Source of the DNA: Tagaea sp965279565
GTDB taxonomy: Bacteria; Pseudomonadota; Alphaproteobacteria; CACIAM-22H2
Direction of reading: 5' to 3'
Assembly: GCA_965279565.1 (NCBI GenBank)
Contig: OZ257249.1
Location: 3,782,001-3,846,000 of the forward strand
DNA: 64,000 nucleotides
In this document: positions 15,903 to 25,670 of the stretch, piece by piece
How positions within the stretch are numbered: position 1 is the stretch's first letter
Layout: each line of letters begins with the position of its first letter
Made by a program: the position numbers and the translations under genes
The notes under the pieces: model-generated
What the model was told of the DNA's origin: nothing
Databases searched by the model: none
What the model saw: the letters and a program-made list of their open reading frames with translations, nothing else

Positions 15903-17165
15903 ATGTCGCAGCCCATGACGACACCGAAATCCGACTTCCTGCGCGAGGCCAAGGCCCGCGGCTTCATCCACCAGGTCACCGACGAGGCGGCGCTCGACGC
16001 GAAGCTCGCCTCGGGCGTGCCGCAGATCGCCTATATCGGCTTCGACGCGACGGCGGACTCGCTGCATGCGGGCAGCCTCGTGCAGATCATGCTGCTGCGC
16101 CTGTGGCAGCGCACCGGGCACCGTCCGCTCGTGCTGATGGGCGGCGGGACGACGAAGATCGGCGACCCGTCCGGCAAGGACGAGGCGCGCAAGCTGCTGT
16201 CGGACGACGACATCGGCGCGAACATCCGCGGCATCCGGCGCATCTTCGACAAGTATCTCGATTTCGGCCCGAAGGCGGCGCTGTCGGTCGACAACGCGGA
16301 ATGGCTCGACGGGCTCAAATACATCCCGTTGCTGCGCGAGGTCGGCCGCCATTTCTCGGTCAACCGCATGCTGACGATGGATTCGGTCAAGCTGCGCCTC
16401 GAACGCGACCAGCCGCTGTCGTTCCTCGAATTCAACTACATGGTCCTGCAGAGCTACGATTTCGTCGAGCTCGCCAAGCGCCACGGCTGCATCGCGCAGA
16501 TGGGCGGCTCGGACCAGTGGGGCAACATCGTGATGGGCGTGGATCTGGGGCGCCGGCTGGCGAACGCAGAGCTGTTCGGCGTGACCACGCCGCTGCTGAC
16601 CACCTCGTCCGGCGCCAAGATGGGCAAGACGGCGGCCGGCGCCGTGTGGCTCAACGCCGAGCGCCTCAGCCCTTACGACTATTTCCAGTACTGGCGGAAC
16701 ACCGAGGACGCCGACGTCGGCCGCTTCCTGAAGCTGTTCACCGACATGCCGCTCGACGAGATCGCGCGGCTGGAGAAGCTCGCGGGTGCCGAGATCAACG
16801 AGGCGAAGAAGATTCTCGCCTTCGAGACGACGAAGCTGTGCCACGGCGCGGAAGCCGCAACCCTCGCTTCCGAAACCGCGCGCCAGACCTTCGAGCAGGG
16901 CGTGTCGGGCGAAGGCCTGCCGACGATCGAAGTGCCGCGCGGCGAGCTTGCCGCGGGCATCGGCGTGGTCGACCTCATCGTGCGCGCCGGCCTCGCCGCC
17001 TCGAAAAGCGAGGCGCGCCGGCTCGTGCAGGGCAAGGGTGCGAAGCTCAACGACGCGGTCGTGGAAAGCGACGCGCTCGGCGTCAATGCCGGGCACCTGT
17101 CGGCCGACGGCACGCTGAAGCTGACCGCGGGCAAGAAGCGCCACGCGCTGGTGCGCGCGGTCTAG
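15903..17165 (+). CDS. tyrS: Tyrosyl-tRNA synthetase
   Basis: 420 residues, class I synthetase. The HIGH-like motif is HAGSL, after YIGFDATADSL. Tyrosine-binding QMGGSDQWGNI follows, then the KMSKS-equivalent KMGKT, within the normal range for bacterial TyrRS (E. coli has KFGKT). The C-terminal S4 RNA-binding domain is VDLIVRAGLAASKSEARRLV. ATG 15903 is taken; ATG 15915 is possible. The TAG stop is shared, as CTAG, with the convergent AsmA-like gene. Confidence 0.97.
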   Translation: MSQPMTTPKSDFLREAKARGFIHQVTDEAALDAKLASGVPQIAYIGFDATADSLHAGSLVQIMLLRLWQRTGHRPLVLMGGGTTKIGDPSGKDEARKLLSDDDIGANIRGIRRIFDKYLDFGPKAALSVDNAEWLDGLKYIPLLREVGRHFSVNRMLTMDSVKLRLERDQPLSFLEFNYMVLQSYDFVELAKRHGCIAQMGGSDQWGNIVMGVDLGRRLANAELFGVTTPLLTTSSGAKMGKTAAGAVWLNAERLSPYDYFQYWRNTEDADVGRFLKLFTDMPLDEIARLEKLAGAEINEAKKILAFETTKLCHGAEAATLASETARQTFEQGVSGEGLPTIEVPRGELAAGIGVVDLIVRAGLAASKSEARRLVQGKGAKLNDAVVESDALGVNAGHLSADGTLKLTAGKKRHALVRAV

Positions 17166-20100
17166 CGGTTTCCGTCCGGCTGCTGGAACGGCAGGTCGGT
17201 CGGCTGGTCGGCCGGCAGCGCCGATCCGCCCGAGAACACGCCGAACAGCCGGCGCAGGAATCCCGGCGCCAGCGTCGACAGCGGATTGACCGCGATCTGC
17301 GGATCGGCGAGCGAGCCGCTGGCGCGATAGGTTGCGGCGAACACGCCCGAGCCGCGCTCGCCCACCAGAAGCTGGCCCAGCAGCGGGATGTTGCCGAGGA
17401 TCGAGTTGACCGCATAGGCGGGCACGAGCGTGCCGTCGACGTCGATCGTGTCCTCTTCCAGATCGAGTATGCCGCGCGCCGTCACGCCGAGCGCGGAACC
17501 GTACATGCGGCCCTCGCGGATCTCGATCTTCGGGTCGGGCCAGGCGAAGTCCGCGTCGAAGCGCGTGAAGCCGATGCCTTCGCCGCGCAGGCTGTCGACG
17601 ATGCCGGTGAGAAGTGCCACCGACAGCAGCCGCGCGAAGCCGGGCGCGTTGACCACGCGGTAGGATTCGATCGACATCTTGCCGACGACCGCCTTGTCGG
17701 GTCGCGCGGGATCGACGGCACCCGATATCTTCAGGCTGCCGCCCACGACGTTGGGCGTGATCTCCAGCAGGGCGAGCAGCGCGCCCGCATCCTCGGCCGA
17801 CGCGTCGAGCTTGCCCGATCCGCCTTCCTCGACGTCGAGATCGACGTCGACCCGCCCGCCCGCGGGCACGCCGGCGGTGGGCGACGTCGTCGCGTCGAGA
17901 CGCATTCGTTCCCACCGCCTGGGTCCGCGCCGTCCGTCGGCCTTCACGCCGGAAAGCTCGCGATCCTCGCCCATCCGCAGGCGCGAGAGATCGAGCGTGA
18001 CGCTCAGGTCCGGGCGCGCGGGATCGGGCTTCGACTTGTCGGAGAGGAACGGCGACACGTCGAGGAACGCGCCGCGCGCGTCTAGGAAATTGCGCGCCCG
18101 CCCGCCGGGCGGCGTGGGCTCGCGCCGGGCGCGGAATTCGGCGAGGTCGACGCGCCCGGGCAGAACGACGCGCTGCAGGACGACGTTGCGCCAGAGCCTT
18201 CCGTCCGCACCGAACTCGACGCGGCCGCGCACCGCCATCCCGTCGCCCGCGAAATCGACGACGTCGAGCGTGTGCAGCACCTCGTTGCGCAGGGCAAGCT
18301 GCAGGCGCGCGCGCGCGGGCTTGCCGGGCGCCCTCGTCCAGTCGATCTCCGGCACGGCGAGCGCCACGTCGGCCATGTCGAGTTCCATCGCGATGTCCCG
18401 CCGCCCGTCGCGGTAGGACTGCGTCGCGAGATCGATGCCCGCCGGCCCAGTCGCGTAGGGCGCGAAATCGAAGCCGAGGGCGAGCTGCGTTTCGGGTGCC
18501 GCGCGCCCGCGCGCGGTCGCGCGCTCGACCGGCTCCACGCCCTCGACGAACTCGCGCCGGTAGGCGATGTCGGCGATCGAGCCCGCGAGCTTCACCTTGC
18601 CGCGCACGTCGAGCCCCTTCTCGTCCACGCGCACATCGACGTCGCCATCCTCGATCGGCTTGCCGAGGATCGCGCGCTGCTGGGTGAAGCCCGTGACCTT
18701 GCCCGACGCCACGACCGCGATCTGGTCGAAGCGCAGCGTGCTGAGCAGCGGGAAGCGCGTATCGACGCGCACGTCCGCCGTGCCGCCGAAGCTTTCCGGG
18801 CTCTCGCCGATGCGGCCGAGGAAGCCGAGCGGCTTCATGTCGACGAGCTTCAGCGCGTCGACCGCCGGCCCCTGCACGCGCACGTCGATGGCCGCGTGCT
18901 GCAGGTCGGTATCGAGGCCGGTGATCAGCACGGTGCCGTCGTCGACCTTCAGGTTCCCGATGGTGCCGCCGCGCGCCTTGATCTCCAGCCGGCGCGCGTC
19001 GAGCGTCGCGGTTCCCGACACGCCGAGCACCGCCGGCAGGCCTTCGATGTAGCGCACCGCCAATCCTTCGACCGTGAAGTCGAGGCGCGCGCGCTCGATC
19101 GACACCTTCGTCCATTCGGCGTCGACCACGCGCAGCGCGATCTCGGCGTGCGCGGTCGGGACGCGGCCCTCGGCGAGATTCTCGACGATCCATTCGCGCG
19201 CGTTGGGCGAGGCCGGCATCGGCCACAGGCGCTTGACGTCGGCGGTGCGCACGCCGGTCAGGTCGGCGCGGGCCCCCACGCGCGGCCGGCCGAGCGGGTC
19301 CTCGACGATGGCCGCCGCACGGATCGACGGCCCGCCGAAATCGACGAACACCTCGTCGATGTCGACGCGGCCCAGATCGTCGGACAGGCGCGCGCGGACC
19401 GACAGCGCGCGGATGTCGACGGGTGCGGCGAAGATGGCGGGATTCGCGATGCGCCCGTTGGCGGCGTCGAGCGTGGCGTGCGTGCCCTCGACGCGGCCGT
19501 CGGCGGTGATGCGCGTCCAGAGCTGGATGTCGGCGACCGCCTCGATGCCGCGCAGCGACGCGAGGCGCGGATCGATCGTCGCGAGCCCGCCGACCGAGAT
19601 GCCGCGCAGGCGCACGTCGACGTCGACCGCCTCGTTCTGCGGCACGTAGAGCGCCTCGATCTCGGCGCGCACGCGCTGGTCGCCGAGCCGGATCGGCAAA
19701 GCCGCCTCCAGCGCCACGCCGCGCTCGTCGCGCCGGAAGCGCACGCGCGCGCGCTCTGCCGCCACGCGCAGGCCCGTCGGCTCGTCGTCGATCGTGACCG
19801 TCATGTCGTCGAACGAAGCACTCGACAGCAGGCCGAGCGGCCGCTCCGCGTCGGGCGGGCCGCTCAGTTCGTGCAGGATGAACGCCGCCACGCCCGTCTG
19901 GTTCTCGGCCGCCTCGGCGTCATCGAGGGTCTCGACGATGCGGATGGCGCCGGCGGCGTCGCGCGCCAGCGCCAGGCGCAGGCCTTCGACGCGAAGCTCC
20001 TCGGGCTGGATCTCGCCCGACATCAGCCGGCGCGCGACGAGCGACATCCACGCCTGGGGGATGCGCGCGACCTCGCGCCCGTCGGGCGCGTAGACATGCG

Positions 20101-20338
20101 TGTCGGAAATGCGCAGCTGGATCGAGCGGCTGCGGTCCGACCAGTCGATCCACGTGGCGCCGACGTCGATGCGCATGCCCGACGGGCCCTGCCCGAGAGC
20201 GGCCTCGAGGATCGGCGTGACGAAGGGCACGAGGATCGGCCCCGCGGTCAGCCGCCACAGCAGCAGGCCGGTCCCGACCAGCAGCAGCGCGGTGAGCGAG
20301 CCCAGGATCTCGAAGAAAAGCCGGATCGGGTGGCTCAT
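17162..20338 (-). CDS. AsmA/YhdP-like large envelope protein (DUF3971)
   Basis: 1058 residues. One N-terminal membrane helix (ILGSLTALLLVGTGLLLWRL) is followed by a long repetitive beta-rich body, as in the YhdP/TamB/AsmA group of bridge-like proteins thought to carry phospholipid between membranes. The C-terminal AsmA_2-type part has LRGEGIGFTRFDADFAWPDP, GILDLEEDTIDVDGTLVPAY and NSILGNIPLLGQLLVGERG. The ATG at 20338 sits directly before the helix. It diverges from glnE with 78 bp between starts and overlaps tyrS at its 3' end. The transported lipid is not known. Confidence 0.85.
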   Translation of the reverse strand: MSHPIRLFFEILGSLTALLLVGTGLLLWRLTAGPILVPFVTPILEAALGQGPSGMRIDVGATWIDWSDRSRSIQLRISDTHVYAPDGREVARIPQAWMSLVARRLMSGEIQPEELRVEGLRLALARDAAGAIRIVETLDDAEAAENQTGVAAFILHELSGPPDAERPLGLLSSASFDDMTVTIDDEPTGLRVAAERARVRFRRDERGVALEAALPIRLGDQRVRAEIEALYVPQNEAVDVDVRLRGISVGGLATIDPRLASLRGIEAVADIQLWTRITADGRVEGTHATLDAANGRIANPAIFAAPVDIRALSVRARLSDDLGRVDIDEVFVDFGGPSIRAAAIVEDPLGRPRVGARADLTGVRTADVKRLWPMPASPNAREWIVENLAEGRVPTAHAEIALRVVDAEWTKVSIERARLDFTVEGLAVRYIEGLPAVLGVSGTATLDARRLEIKARGGTIGNLKVDDGTVLITGLDTDLQHAAIDVRVQGPAVDALKLVDMKPLGFLGRIGESPESFGGTADVRVDTRFPLLSTLRFDQIAVVASGKVTGFTQQRAILGKPIEDGDVDVRVDEKGLDVRGKVKLAGSIADIAYRREFVEGVEPVERATARGRAAPETQLALGFDFAPYATGPAGIDLATQSYRDGRRDIAMELDMADVALAVPEIDWTRAPGKPARARLQLALRNEVLHTLDVVDFAGDGMAVRGRVEFGADGRLWRNVVLQRVVLPGRVDLAEFRARREPTPPGGRARNFLDARGAFLDVSPFLSDKSKPDPARPDLSVTLDLSRLRMGEDRELSGVKADGRRGPRRWERMRLDATTSPTAGVPAGGRVDVDLDVEEGGSGKLDASAEDAGALLALLEITPNVVGGSLKISGAVDPARPDKAVVGKMSIESYRVVNAPGFARLLSVALLTGIVDSLRGEGIGFTRFDADFAWPDPKIEIREGRMYGSALGVTARGILDLEEDTIDVDGTLVPAYAVNSILGNIPLLGQLLVGERGSGVFAATYRASGSLADPQIAVNPLSTLAPGFLRRLFGVFSGGSALPADQPTDLPFQQPDGNR

Positions 20339-20416
20339 CGCGCGGCTTGACCCTCGGTCTTGCGCGGGGTCAACCTGTCGGCCGGCACGAAGGACTGGAA
20401 CGGACGGAATCGCAGC

Positions 20417-23353
20417 ATGGCGGCATTGTACCCCGGATTCGCACGCGCGGCTTGGCCCAGGGCGCACGATCCGGCGGCGGTCGAACGCGAGCTGGAGCGC
20501 TGGCTCGAAGCCGCACCCGACATAACGGACAGGCCCCTCGCCCTATTCGCCCGGAAACTCGCCGCGGGCAAGCCCGGCCGGGCCGCCCTCGCCGCGATCT
20601 TCGGGAATTCGCCGCATCTGACTTCCCTCGCCCTCGGCGATCCGGACGGGGCGGCGCTGCTGCTGTCGGCAGGCCCCGACAAGGCCTTCGCCGCGGCGAT
20701 CGGCGAGGCGCGCAAGGCGCTGGGCAAGCCGGTCGAGACCGACGCGATCATGGCCGGCCTGCGCCGGATGAAGAAGCGCGCCGCACTGGCCATCGCGCTC
20801 GCCGACATCGCCGGGCTGTGGGACGTGGCGAAGGTCACCGCCGCGATCTCGCAGACGGCGGAAACCGCCCTCGACCTCGCCTGCCGGCACCTGCTGCGCG
20901 AAGCGGCACGGCGCGACGGCCTAATGCTTTCCGACAAGGCGGCACCCGAGAAGGGCTCCGGCCTCGTCGTGCTCGGCATGGGTAAGCTCGGGGCGGGCGA
21001 GCTCAACTACTCCTCCGACGTCGACATCATCGTGCTCTACGAGGCCGAGCGCGTGCGCGGCGTCGATCCCGACGAGATGCAGGCGGTCTTCGTCAAGCTC
21101 GTGCGCAACCTCGTCAAGATCATGGAAGCGCGCACGCCGGACGGCTACGTGTTCCGCACCGACCTGCGCCTGCGCCCCGATCCGGCGGCCACCCCCATGG
21201 CGCTGTCCACGCTGGCGGCCGAGACCTATTACGAGAGCATCGGGCAGAACTGGGAACGCGCCGCGATGATCAAGGCGCGCGCCGTGGCCGGCGACCGCGA
21301 GGCGGGCGAACGCTTTGTCGCGATGCTGCGCCCGTTCGTCTGGCGCCGGCATCTCGATTTCGCGGCGATCGCCGACATCCACGCGATCAAGCGCCAGATC
21401 CAGGCGCATCGCGGCGGCGAGGAGATCGCGCTGCACGGCCACAACGTGAAGATCGGCCGCGGCGGCATCCGCGAGATCGAGTTCTACGCGCAGACCCAGC
21501 AGCTGATCTGGGGCGGGCGCGATCCCGCCCTGCGCGCATCCGCGACGATCGCGGCACTCAAGGCGCTCGCCGCCGCGGGGCGTGCCAGGGCCGAAGCGGT
21601 CGCCGATCTGGAACCGGCCTATGCGTTCCTGCGCACGGTCGAGCACCGGCTGCAGATGATCGCCGACGAGCAGACCCAGACGCTGCCCGAGGACGCGGAC
21701 GAATGGGAACGCCTCGCCGCCTTCATGGGCTTTCCCGACGGCGATGCGTTCGGAACGAAACTGCGCGCGGTGTTCGAGACCGTCGCCGACCATTACGGGA
21801 AACTGTTCGAGGAAGCGCCGGCCAAGCAAGGTGCGAGCGGGCTGGTCTTCATCGGGCTGGAAGACGATCCGGGCACGCTTGCGGCCCTGAAGCGGCTCGG
21901 CTTCAAGGAAGGATCGACGATCGCGGCGGCCGTGCGCGGCTGGCACGCGGGACGCTATCGCTGCACGCGCTCGCCGCGCGCGCGCGAACTGCTGGGCGAG
22001 CTCGCCCCGCGCATCGTCGAGGCGTTCGCGCGCACCTCGCAGCCCGACGCGGGCTTCGTGCGCTTCGACCGCTTCCTCGAAGCGCTGCCGGCGGGCGTGC
22101 AGCTCTTCTCGCTGTTCCAGGCCAACCCCGATCTCGTCGACCTGACGGCCGAGATCATGGGCACGGCCCCGCATCTGGCCGAGGCGATCGCCACGCGCGT
22201 GCACCTGCTCGACGCCGTGCTCACGCCCGGCTTCTTCGATCCCCCACCGGGCAAGGTGGCGCTGATCGCCGACCTCGCGCGCGCCAACGAACAGGCGCGC
22301 GACTTCCAGGACCGGCTCGACATCGCGCGGCGCTGGCGCCACGAGCACGGCTTCCAGATCGCGGTCCAGCTCCTGCGCCAGGCGCTGCCCGCACCGGCCG
22401 CCGGCGCCGCACTTTCCGACATCGCGGACTGCACGCTCGCGAGCCTGCTCGATTCCTGCCAGGACGAGTTCGCGCGCGCGCATGGCCGCCTGCCGGGGTC
22501 CGAGCTTGCGGTGATCGCGCTGGGCAAGCTCGGCGGTCGCGAGCTGACGGTCACGTCGGACCTGGATGTGGTGCTCGTCTACTCGGTCCCGCCGAAGCTG
22601 GAGATGTCCGACGGGCCGCGGCCGCTGTCGCCGTCGCATTACTATGCGCGCCTCGCCAGCCGCTTCGTGACCGCACTCAGTGCCGCGACCGCCGAAGGGG
22701 CGCTCTACGAGATGGATCTGCGCCTGCGCCCGCAGGGGGCGAAGGGCCCGCTCGCCTCCGAGATCGCCGGCTTCGACGCCTATGTCGCGAGCGAGGCGTG
22801 GACGTGGGAGCACATGGCGCTGACGCGCGCGCGCGTCGTGTGCGGCGGGGCGAAAGTCTCCGCCGCCGCGATGGACGCGATCGGCCGCGCGCTGGCGAAG
22901 AAGCGCGAGCCCGCCAAACTCGCGACCGAGATCGCCGAGATGCGCCTGCGCATGGCGGCCGAGCGCAAGGCCGCGTCGGTCTGGCAGATCAAGGACTGGC
23001 GCGGCGGGCTGGTCGATGTCGAGTTCCTCGTCCAGCACGCGATCCTGTCGCGTCCGGCCTGTATCGCCGCCAGCACGGCCGAGGCGATCGGGAAGCTTGC
23101 TGCCGCCAAGGTTCTCGCGAAGGACGAAGCCGCCACACTGGCCGACGCGCACGCGCTCTATTCCGCCGTGCAGGCCCTGCTGCGACTCACCGTCGACGAC
23201 ACGTTCGATGCCGCGTCCGCCCCCGACGCGCTGAAGGCGCTGCTGGTGCGCGCGACCGGCACGGTTGACTTTTCCGACCTGCAAGCCAAGTTGGAAACAT
23301 GCGCCGCCGCCGTGCGCGCGTTGCTCGAAAGGCGCCTGCCCGGCGCGCTCTGA
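20417..23353 (+). CDS. glnE: Bifunctional glutamine synthetase adenylyltransferase/deadenylase
   Basis: 978 residues, the normal length. Two nucleotidyltransferase cores are visible: GMGKLGAGELNYSSDVDIIV (N-terminal, deadenylating) and ALGKLGGRELTVTSDLDVVL (C-terminal, adenylating), each with an SDxD metal motif. Each is followed by a family helical domain (GRGGIREIEF; DWRGGLVDVEFL). GlnE attaches or removes AMP on GlnA in response to P-II and glutamine. ATG 20417 is preferred to an upstream TTG at 20360. The target Tyr (Y398) is in glnA about 23 kb away in the same window. Confidence 0.96.
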   Translation: MAALYPGFARAAWPRAHDPAAVERELERWLEAAPDITDRPLALFARKLAAGKPGRAALAAIFGNSPHLTSLALGDPDGAALLLSAGPDKAFAAAIGEARKALGKPVETDAIMAGLRRMKKRAALAIALADIAGLWDVAKVTAAISQTAETALDLACRHLLREAARRDGLMLSDKAAPEKGSGLVVLGMGKLGAGELNYSSDVDIIVLYEAERVRGVDPDEMQAVFVKLVRNLVKIMEARTPDGYVFRTDLRLRPDPAATPMALSTLAAETYYESIGQNWERAAMIKARAVAGDREAGERFVAMLRPFVWRRHLDFAAIADIHAIKRQIQAHRGGEEIALHGHNVKIGRGGIREIEFYAQTQQLIWGGRDPALRASATIAALKALAAAGRARAEAVADLEPAYAFLRTVEHRLQMIADEQTQTLPEDADEWERLAAFMGFPDGDAFGTKLRAVFETVADHYGKLFEEAPAKQGASGLVFIGLEDDPGTLAALKRLGFKEGSTIAAAVRGWHAGRYRCTRSPRARELLGELAPRIVEAFARTSQPDAGFVRFDRFLEALPAGVQLFSLFQANPDLVDLTAEIMGTAPHLAEAIATRVHLLDAVLTPGFFDPPPGKVALIADLARANEQARDFQDRLDIARRWRHEHGFQIAVQLLRQALPAPAAGAALSDIADCTLASLLDSCQDEFARAHGRLPGSELAVIALGKLGGRELTVTSDLDVVLVYSVPPKLEMSDGPRPLSPSHYYARLASRFVTALSAATAEGALYEMDLRLRPQGAKGPLASEIAGFDAYVASEAWTWEHMALTRARVVCGGAKVSAAAMDAIGRALAKKREPAKLATEIAEMRLRMAAERKAASVWQIKDWRGGLVDVEFLVQHAILSRPACIAASTAEAIGKLAAAKVLAKDEAATLADAHALYSAVQALLRLTVDDTFDAASAPDALKALLVRATGTVDFSDLQAKLETCAAAVRALLERRLPGAL

Positions 23354-23371
23354 AACAGGAGACTCCCCACG

Positions 23372-23887
23372 ATGGCCGCCAAGAAGAAGACCGCCCCGAA
23401 GAAGAAGGAAGTTCCCGTCGCGCGCGGCCCCAAGGTCGGCGCCAAGGCGCCGGACTTCAACATGCCGACGGCCGGCGGCGGCTCGGTGCAGCTTTCCAAG
23501 CTCAAGGGCAAGAACGTGATCGTCTATTTCTATCCGAAGGACGACACGCCCGGCTGCACGAAGGAGGCCTGCGGCTTCAACGAGATGCTGGCCCAGTTCC
23601 GCAAGGTGGACGCCGAGATCGTCGGTATCTCGCGCGACCCGATGAAGAGCCACGACAAGTTCGCGGTCAAATACGGCCTCAAGTTCCACCTCGCCTCGGA
23701 CGAAGACGGCAAGGCGTCGACCGCCTACGACACGTGGATCGAGAAGAGCATGTACGGGCGCAAATACATGGGCCTCGAACGCTCGACCTATCTGGTCGAC
23801 AAGACCGGCACGATCCGCGCAGTCTGGCGCCCCGTTTCTGTCACCGGCCATGTCGAGGAAGTGCTGGCGGCGGCGAAAGGGCTCTGA
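23372..23887 (+). CDS. bcp: Thioredoxin-dependent peroxiredoxin (Bcp/PrxQ)
   Basis: 171 residues. Peroxidatic Cys C62 and resolving Cys C67 are in DDTPGCTKEACGFNE, the BCP pattern with five residues apart. It reduces peroxides with thioredoxin. The N-terminus carries an extra basic stretch, MAAKKKTAPKKKEVPVARG, of about 20 residues before the usual PKVGAKAPDF start, not typical of E. coli Bcp. It starts 18 bp after glnE with GGAGA upstream and may share its transcript. Confidence 0.93.
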   Translation: MAAKKKTAPKKKEVPVARGPKVGAKAPDFNMPTAGGGSVQLSKLKGKNVIVYFYPKDDTPGCTKEACGFNEMLAQFRKVDAEIVGISRDPMKSHDKFAVKYGLKFHLASDEDGKASTAYDTWIEKSMYGRKYMGLERSTYLVDKTGTIRAVWRPVSVTGHVEEVLAAAKGL

Positions 23888-24050
23888 GGGCCTCTTCGCC
23901 CCGGGCGAATTCACACTGTCTACGGTCTTGCGGACTTGAGGTGTTTCGCGGCACATATCCTACAATCAAGGATATGACCCAACCGGAACGAACCGAGACC
24001 ATGACCGCAACGATGTTTCCCCCCGCATCCCGCCTCCGGAACGCCGGCCG

Positions 24051-24812
24051 ATGACCGGTGTTGCCGCCCTTGTCGGCATCGACAGCGATGCCGTCCAGAA
24101 ACTGTCCGAGGCGCTGCCGGGTGCCGGCTTGCGCGTCCTGACCGTGCGCGACCTCGCCGGCCTCGCCGACGGATTCCGGCCCGACCAGATCGCCACGATC
24201 GCGGTGGATCTCGACAGGCTGACGAATTCCGACCGCATCCTGATCGACCGCTTCGCCGACGATCCGGCCGGGCCGGGCATCGTCGGCATCGGCACGCCGC
24301 CCGCCGACGGCACGAACATCCCGCCGGCCGCGCGCCGCTTCGGCGTGCACGGCTTCGTGCCCAAGCCGCTCGATCCCGCGAATTTCCTGACCGTCGCCGG
24401 CACGCTCGCCGGGTGGGGCTACGGCTCGCGCGAGCGGCGCCGGCGCGTGCTCGTCATCGACGACAGCCGCACGATCCGCGCGATGGTCGGCGGCTATCTC
24501 GAACGCGGCGGCTTCCGCACCGTCGTGCGCGACGTGTGGGAAGACGCGATCGACGATCCCGAGACGCTCGGCGTCGATCTCGTCGTCACCGACATCTTCA
24601 TGCCCGGCATGGGCGGCGTGGAAGGGATAAGGCGCATCCGCGAAGGCTGGCGCCAGCTCCCCGTCCTGGCGATGTCGGCGGGCCTCGAGGACAAGATGTC
24701 GCCCGGCAAGACGCTGCAGGCCGCCGAGATCGTGGGGGCAGATGCCTCCATCGCCAAGCCGCTGCCCGAAGAGGCGTTCATGTCGGCCGTGCGCGGGCTG
24801 CTGCAGGGCTGA
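24051..24812 (+). CDS. Response regulator with an extra N-terminal receiver-like domain
   Basis: 253 residues and no DNA-binding output. The C-terminal receiver (about 131-252) is complete: acidic pair D137/D138, phosphoacceptor D181 (VVTDIFMPGMGG), S209 and K236 (AKPL). Residues 1-125 look like a second, divergent receiver: VGIDSD, AVDLD near 53-55 and GFVPKPL with K105, but the acidic pair is incomplete. It may act in chemotaxis or in a multi-kinase network. No kinase gene is adjacent. The ATG overlaps a 26-codon open frame from 23974 that I do not call. Confidence 0.8.
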   Translation: MTGVAALVGIDSDAVQKLSEALPGAGLRVLTVRDLAGLADGFRPDQIATIAVDLDRLTNSDRILIDRFADDPAGPGIVGIGTPPADGTNIPPAARRFGVHGFVPKPLDPANFLTVAGTLAGWGYGSRERRRRVLVIDDSRTIRAMVGGYLERGGFRTVVRDVWEDAIDDPETLGVDLVVTDIFMPGMGGVEGIRRIREGWRQLPVLAMSAGLEDKMSPGKTLQAAEIVGADASIAKPLPEEAFMSAVRGLLQG

Positions 24813-24887
24813 AAATCCCCGCAAGAACCGGGTGGTTCGTCGAACCCCGTCCGGCCAATGTCGCGTCATCCACATAGGAGACGCGCC

Positions 24888-25355
24888 ATGGATTTCCGCA
24901 TCAGGGGCCTTTCGCCCGAAGCTTTCGTCCCGCTCTACGGCCTTCCCGATGCCGAGCTCGCCGCGCGCGGCATCGTGCGCCGCGTCGCGGATTCCTGCCC
25001 CGGCTTTCCCGACCGGATCGAGCTTCGCGACGCCGAACCGGGCGAAAGCCTGCTGCTGCTCAACTACGAACACCAGCCGGCCAGCTCGCCCTATCGCGCG
25101 TCGCACGCGATCTTCGTGCGCGAAGGGGCGCGCGAAGCCTTCGACCGCGTCAACGAGGTGCCGCCTGTGATGCGCCCGCGCCTGCTGTCGCTGCGCGCGT
25201 TCGACGCGGCCGGCATGATCGTCGACGCGGACATCGCCGAAGGAAAGCACGTGGAACCGGTCATCGAACGCCTGCTCGCCGATCCGCGCGCGGCGTATCT
25301 GCACGCGCACTACGCGAAGTTCGGCTGCTACTCGGCAAGGATCGAGCGGGCGTGA
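24888..25355 (+). CDS. DUF1203 family protein
   Basis: 155 residues. It begins MDFRIRGLSPEAFVPLYGLP and holds the family's CPGFPDRIELRDAEPGE, LLLNYEHQPASSPYRASHAI and the end YLHAHYAKFGCYSARIER. Function is unknown; conserved His/Cys near the C-terminus (AHYAKFGCY) are candidates for a metal or active site. ATG 24888 has AGGAGA eight bases upstream and is preferred to an upstream start at 24858. The stop touches the inverted repeat at 25356. Confidence 0.85.
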   Translation: MDFRIRGLSPEAFVPLYGLPDAELAARGIVRRVADSCPGFPDRIELRDAEPGESLLLLNYEHQPASSPYRASHAIFVREGAREAFDRVNEVPPVMRPRLLSLRAFDAAGMIVDADIAEGKHVEPVIERLLADPRAAYLHAHYAKFGCYSARIERA

Positions 25356-25438
25356 CCCTCACCCCGCCCTCTCCCGCAAACGGGAGAGGGAGAAGTGGAA
25401 TCCCCTCTCCCCTCCTGGGAGAGGGTTAGGGTGAGGGG
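25356..25438. repeat. Intergenic inverted-repeat element, copy 1
   Basis: An 83-bp element whose two ends are inverted copies of a CCCTCACCC...CCCTCTCCC block (left arm from 25356, right arm ending GGGTGAGGGG at 25438), with extra inner complementarity (CTCCCGCAAACGGGAG). It begins the base after the DUF1203 stop and is followed by TTTTTA. A longer, perfect copy is at 55460-55583. It could fold as a strong hairpin and act as a bidirectional terminator. REP/MITE-like families of this composition are common in high-GC proteobacteria. Confidence 0.8.
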
Positions 25439-25670
25439 TTTTTATTCTTGACAATCGGAGGGTGTTCCTCCAATATACACGCCAGTTCGACGTGCTCTTT
25501 GACAAGTGAATATGGCTGCAAGATTTGCGTGACGGGATGCGCGATCCGGATGGAATCTGCGCCGCAAGACTTGCTTGACGGATCGCGATTCCCGTCAACG
25601 TCAACAAGGGGTTTCGTGGAATTCCAACGCGTTGGCTTGTTGACGGTCAACAGCCGTCAACAAGCGTCAA
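25439..25670. repeat. AT-richer spacer with phased GTCAAC repeats
   Basis: No gene is called here. GTCAAC occurs at 25594, 25600, 25646, 25656 and 25666; the last three are exactly 10 bp apart, and an inverted GTTGAC sits at 25639. The final repeat ends at the prfB stop codon. TTGACA (25498) might start a promoter but no good -10 or gene follows. Helical phasing suggests a protein-binding array or the scar of a short tandem duplication. Confidence 0.5.

Noticed and set aside
16610..16640. KMGKT in TyrRS as a broken KMSKS
   Set aside because: Bacterial TyrRS normally vary here (KFGKT in E. coli), so this is not a defect.
23974..24054. 26-codon frame overlapping the response regulator start (ATGA)
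   Set aside because: The ribosome-site-like AAGGAT is directly against the ATG, the composition is ordinary, and nothing supports translation.
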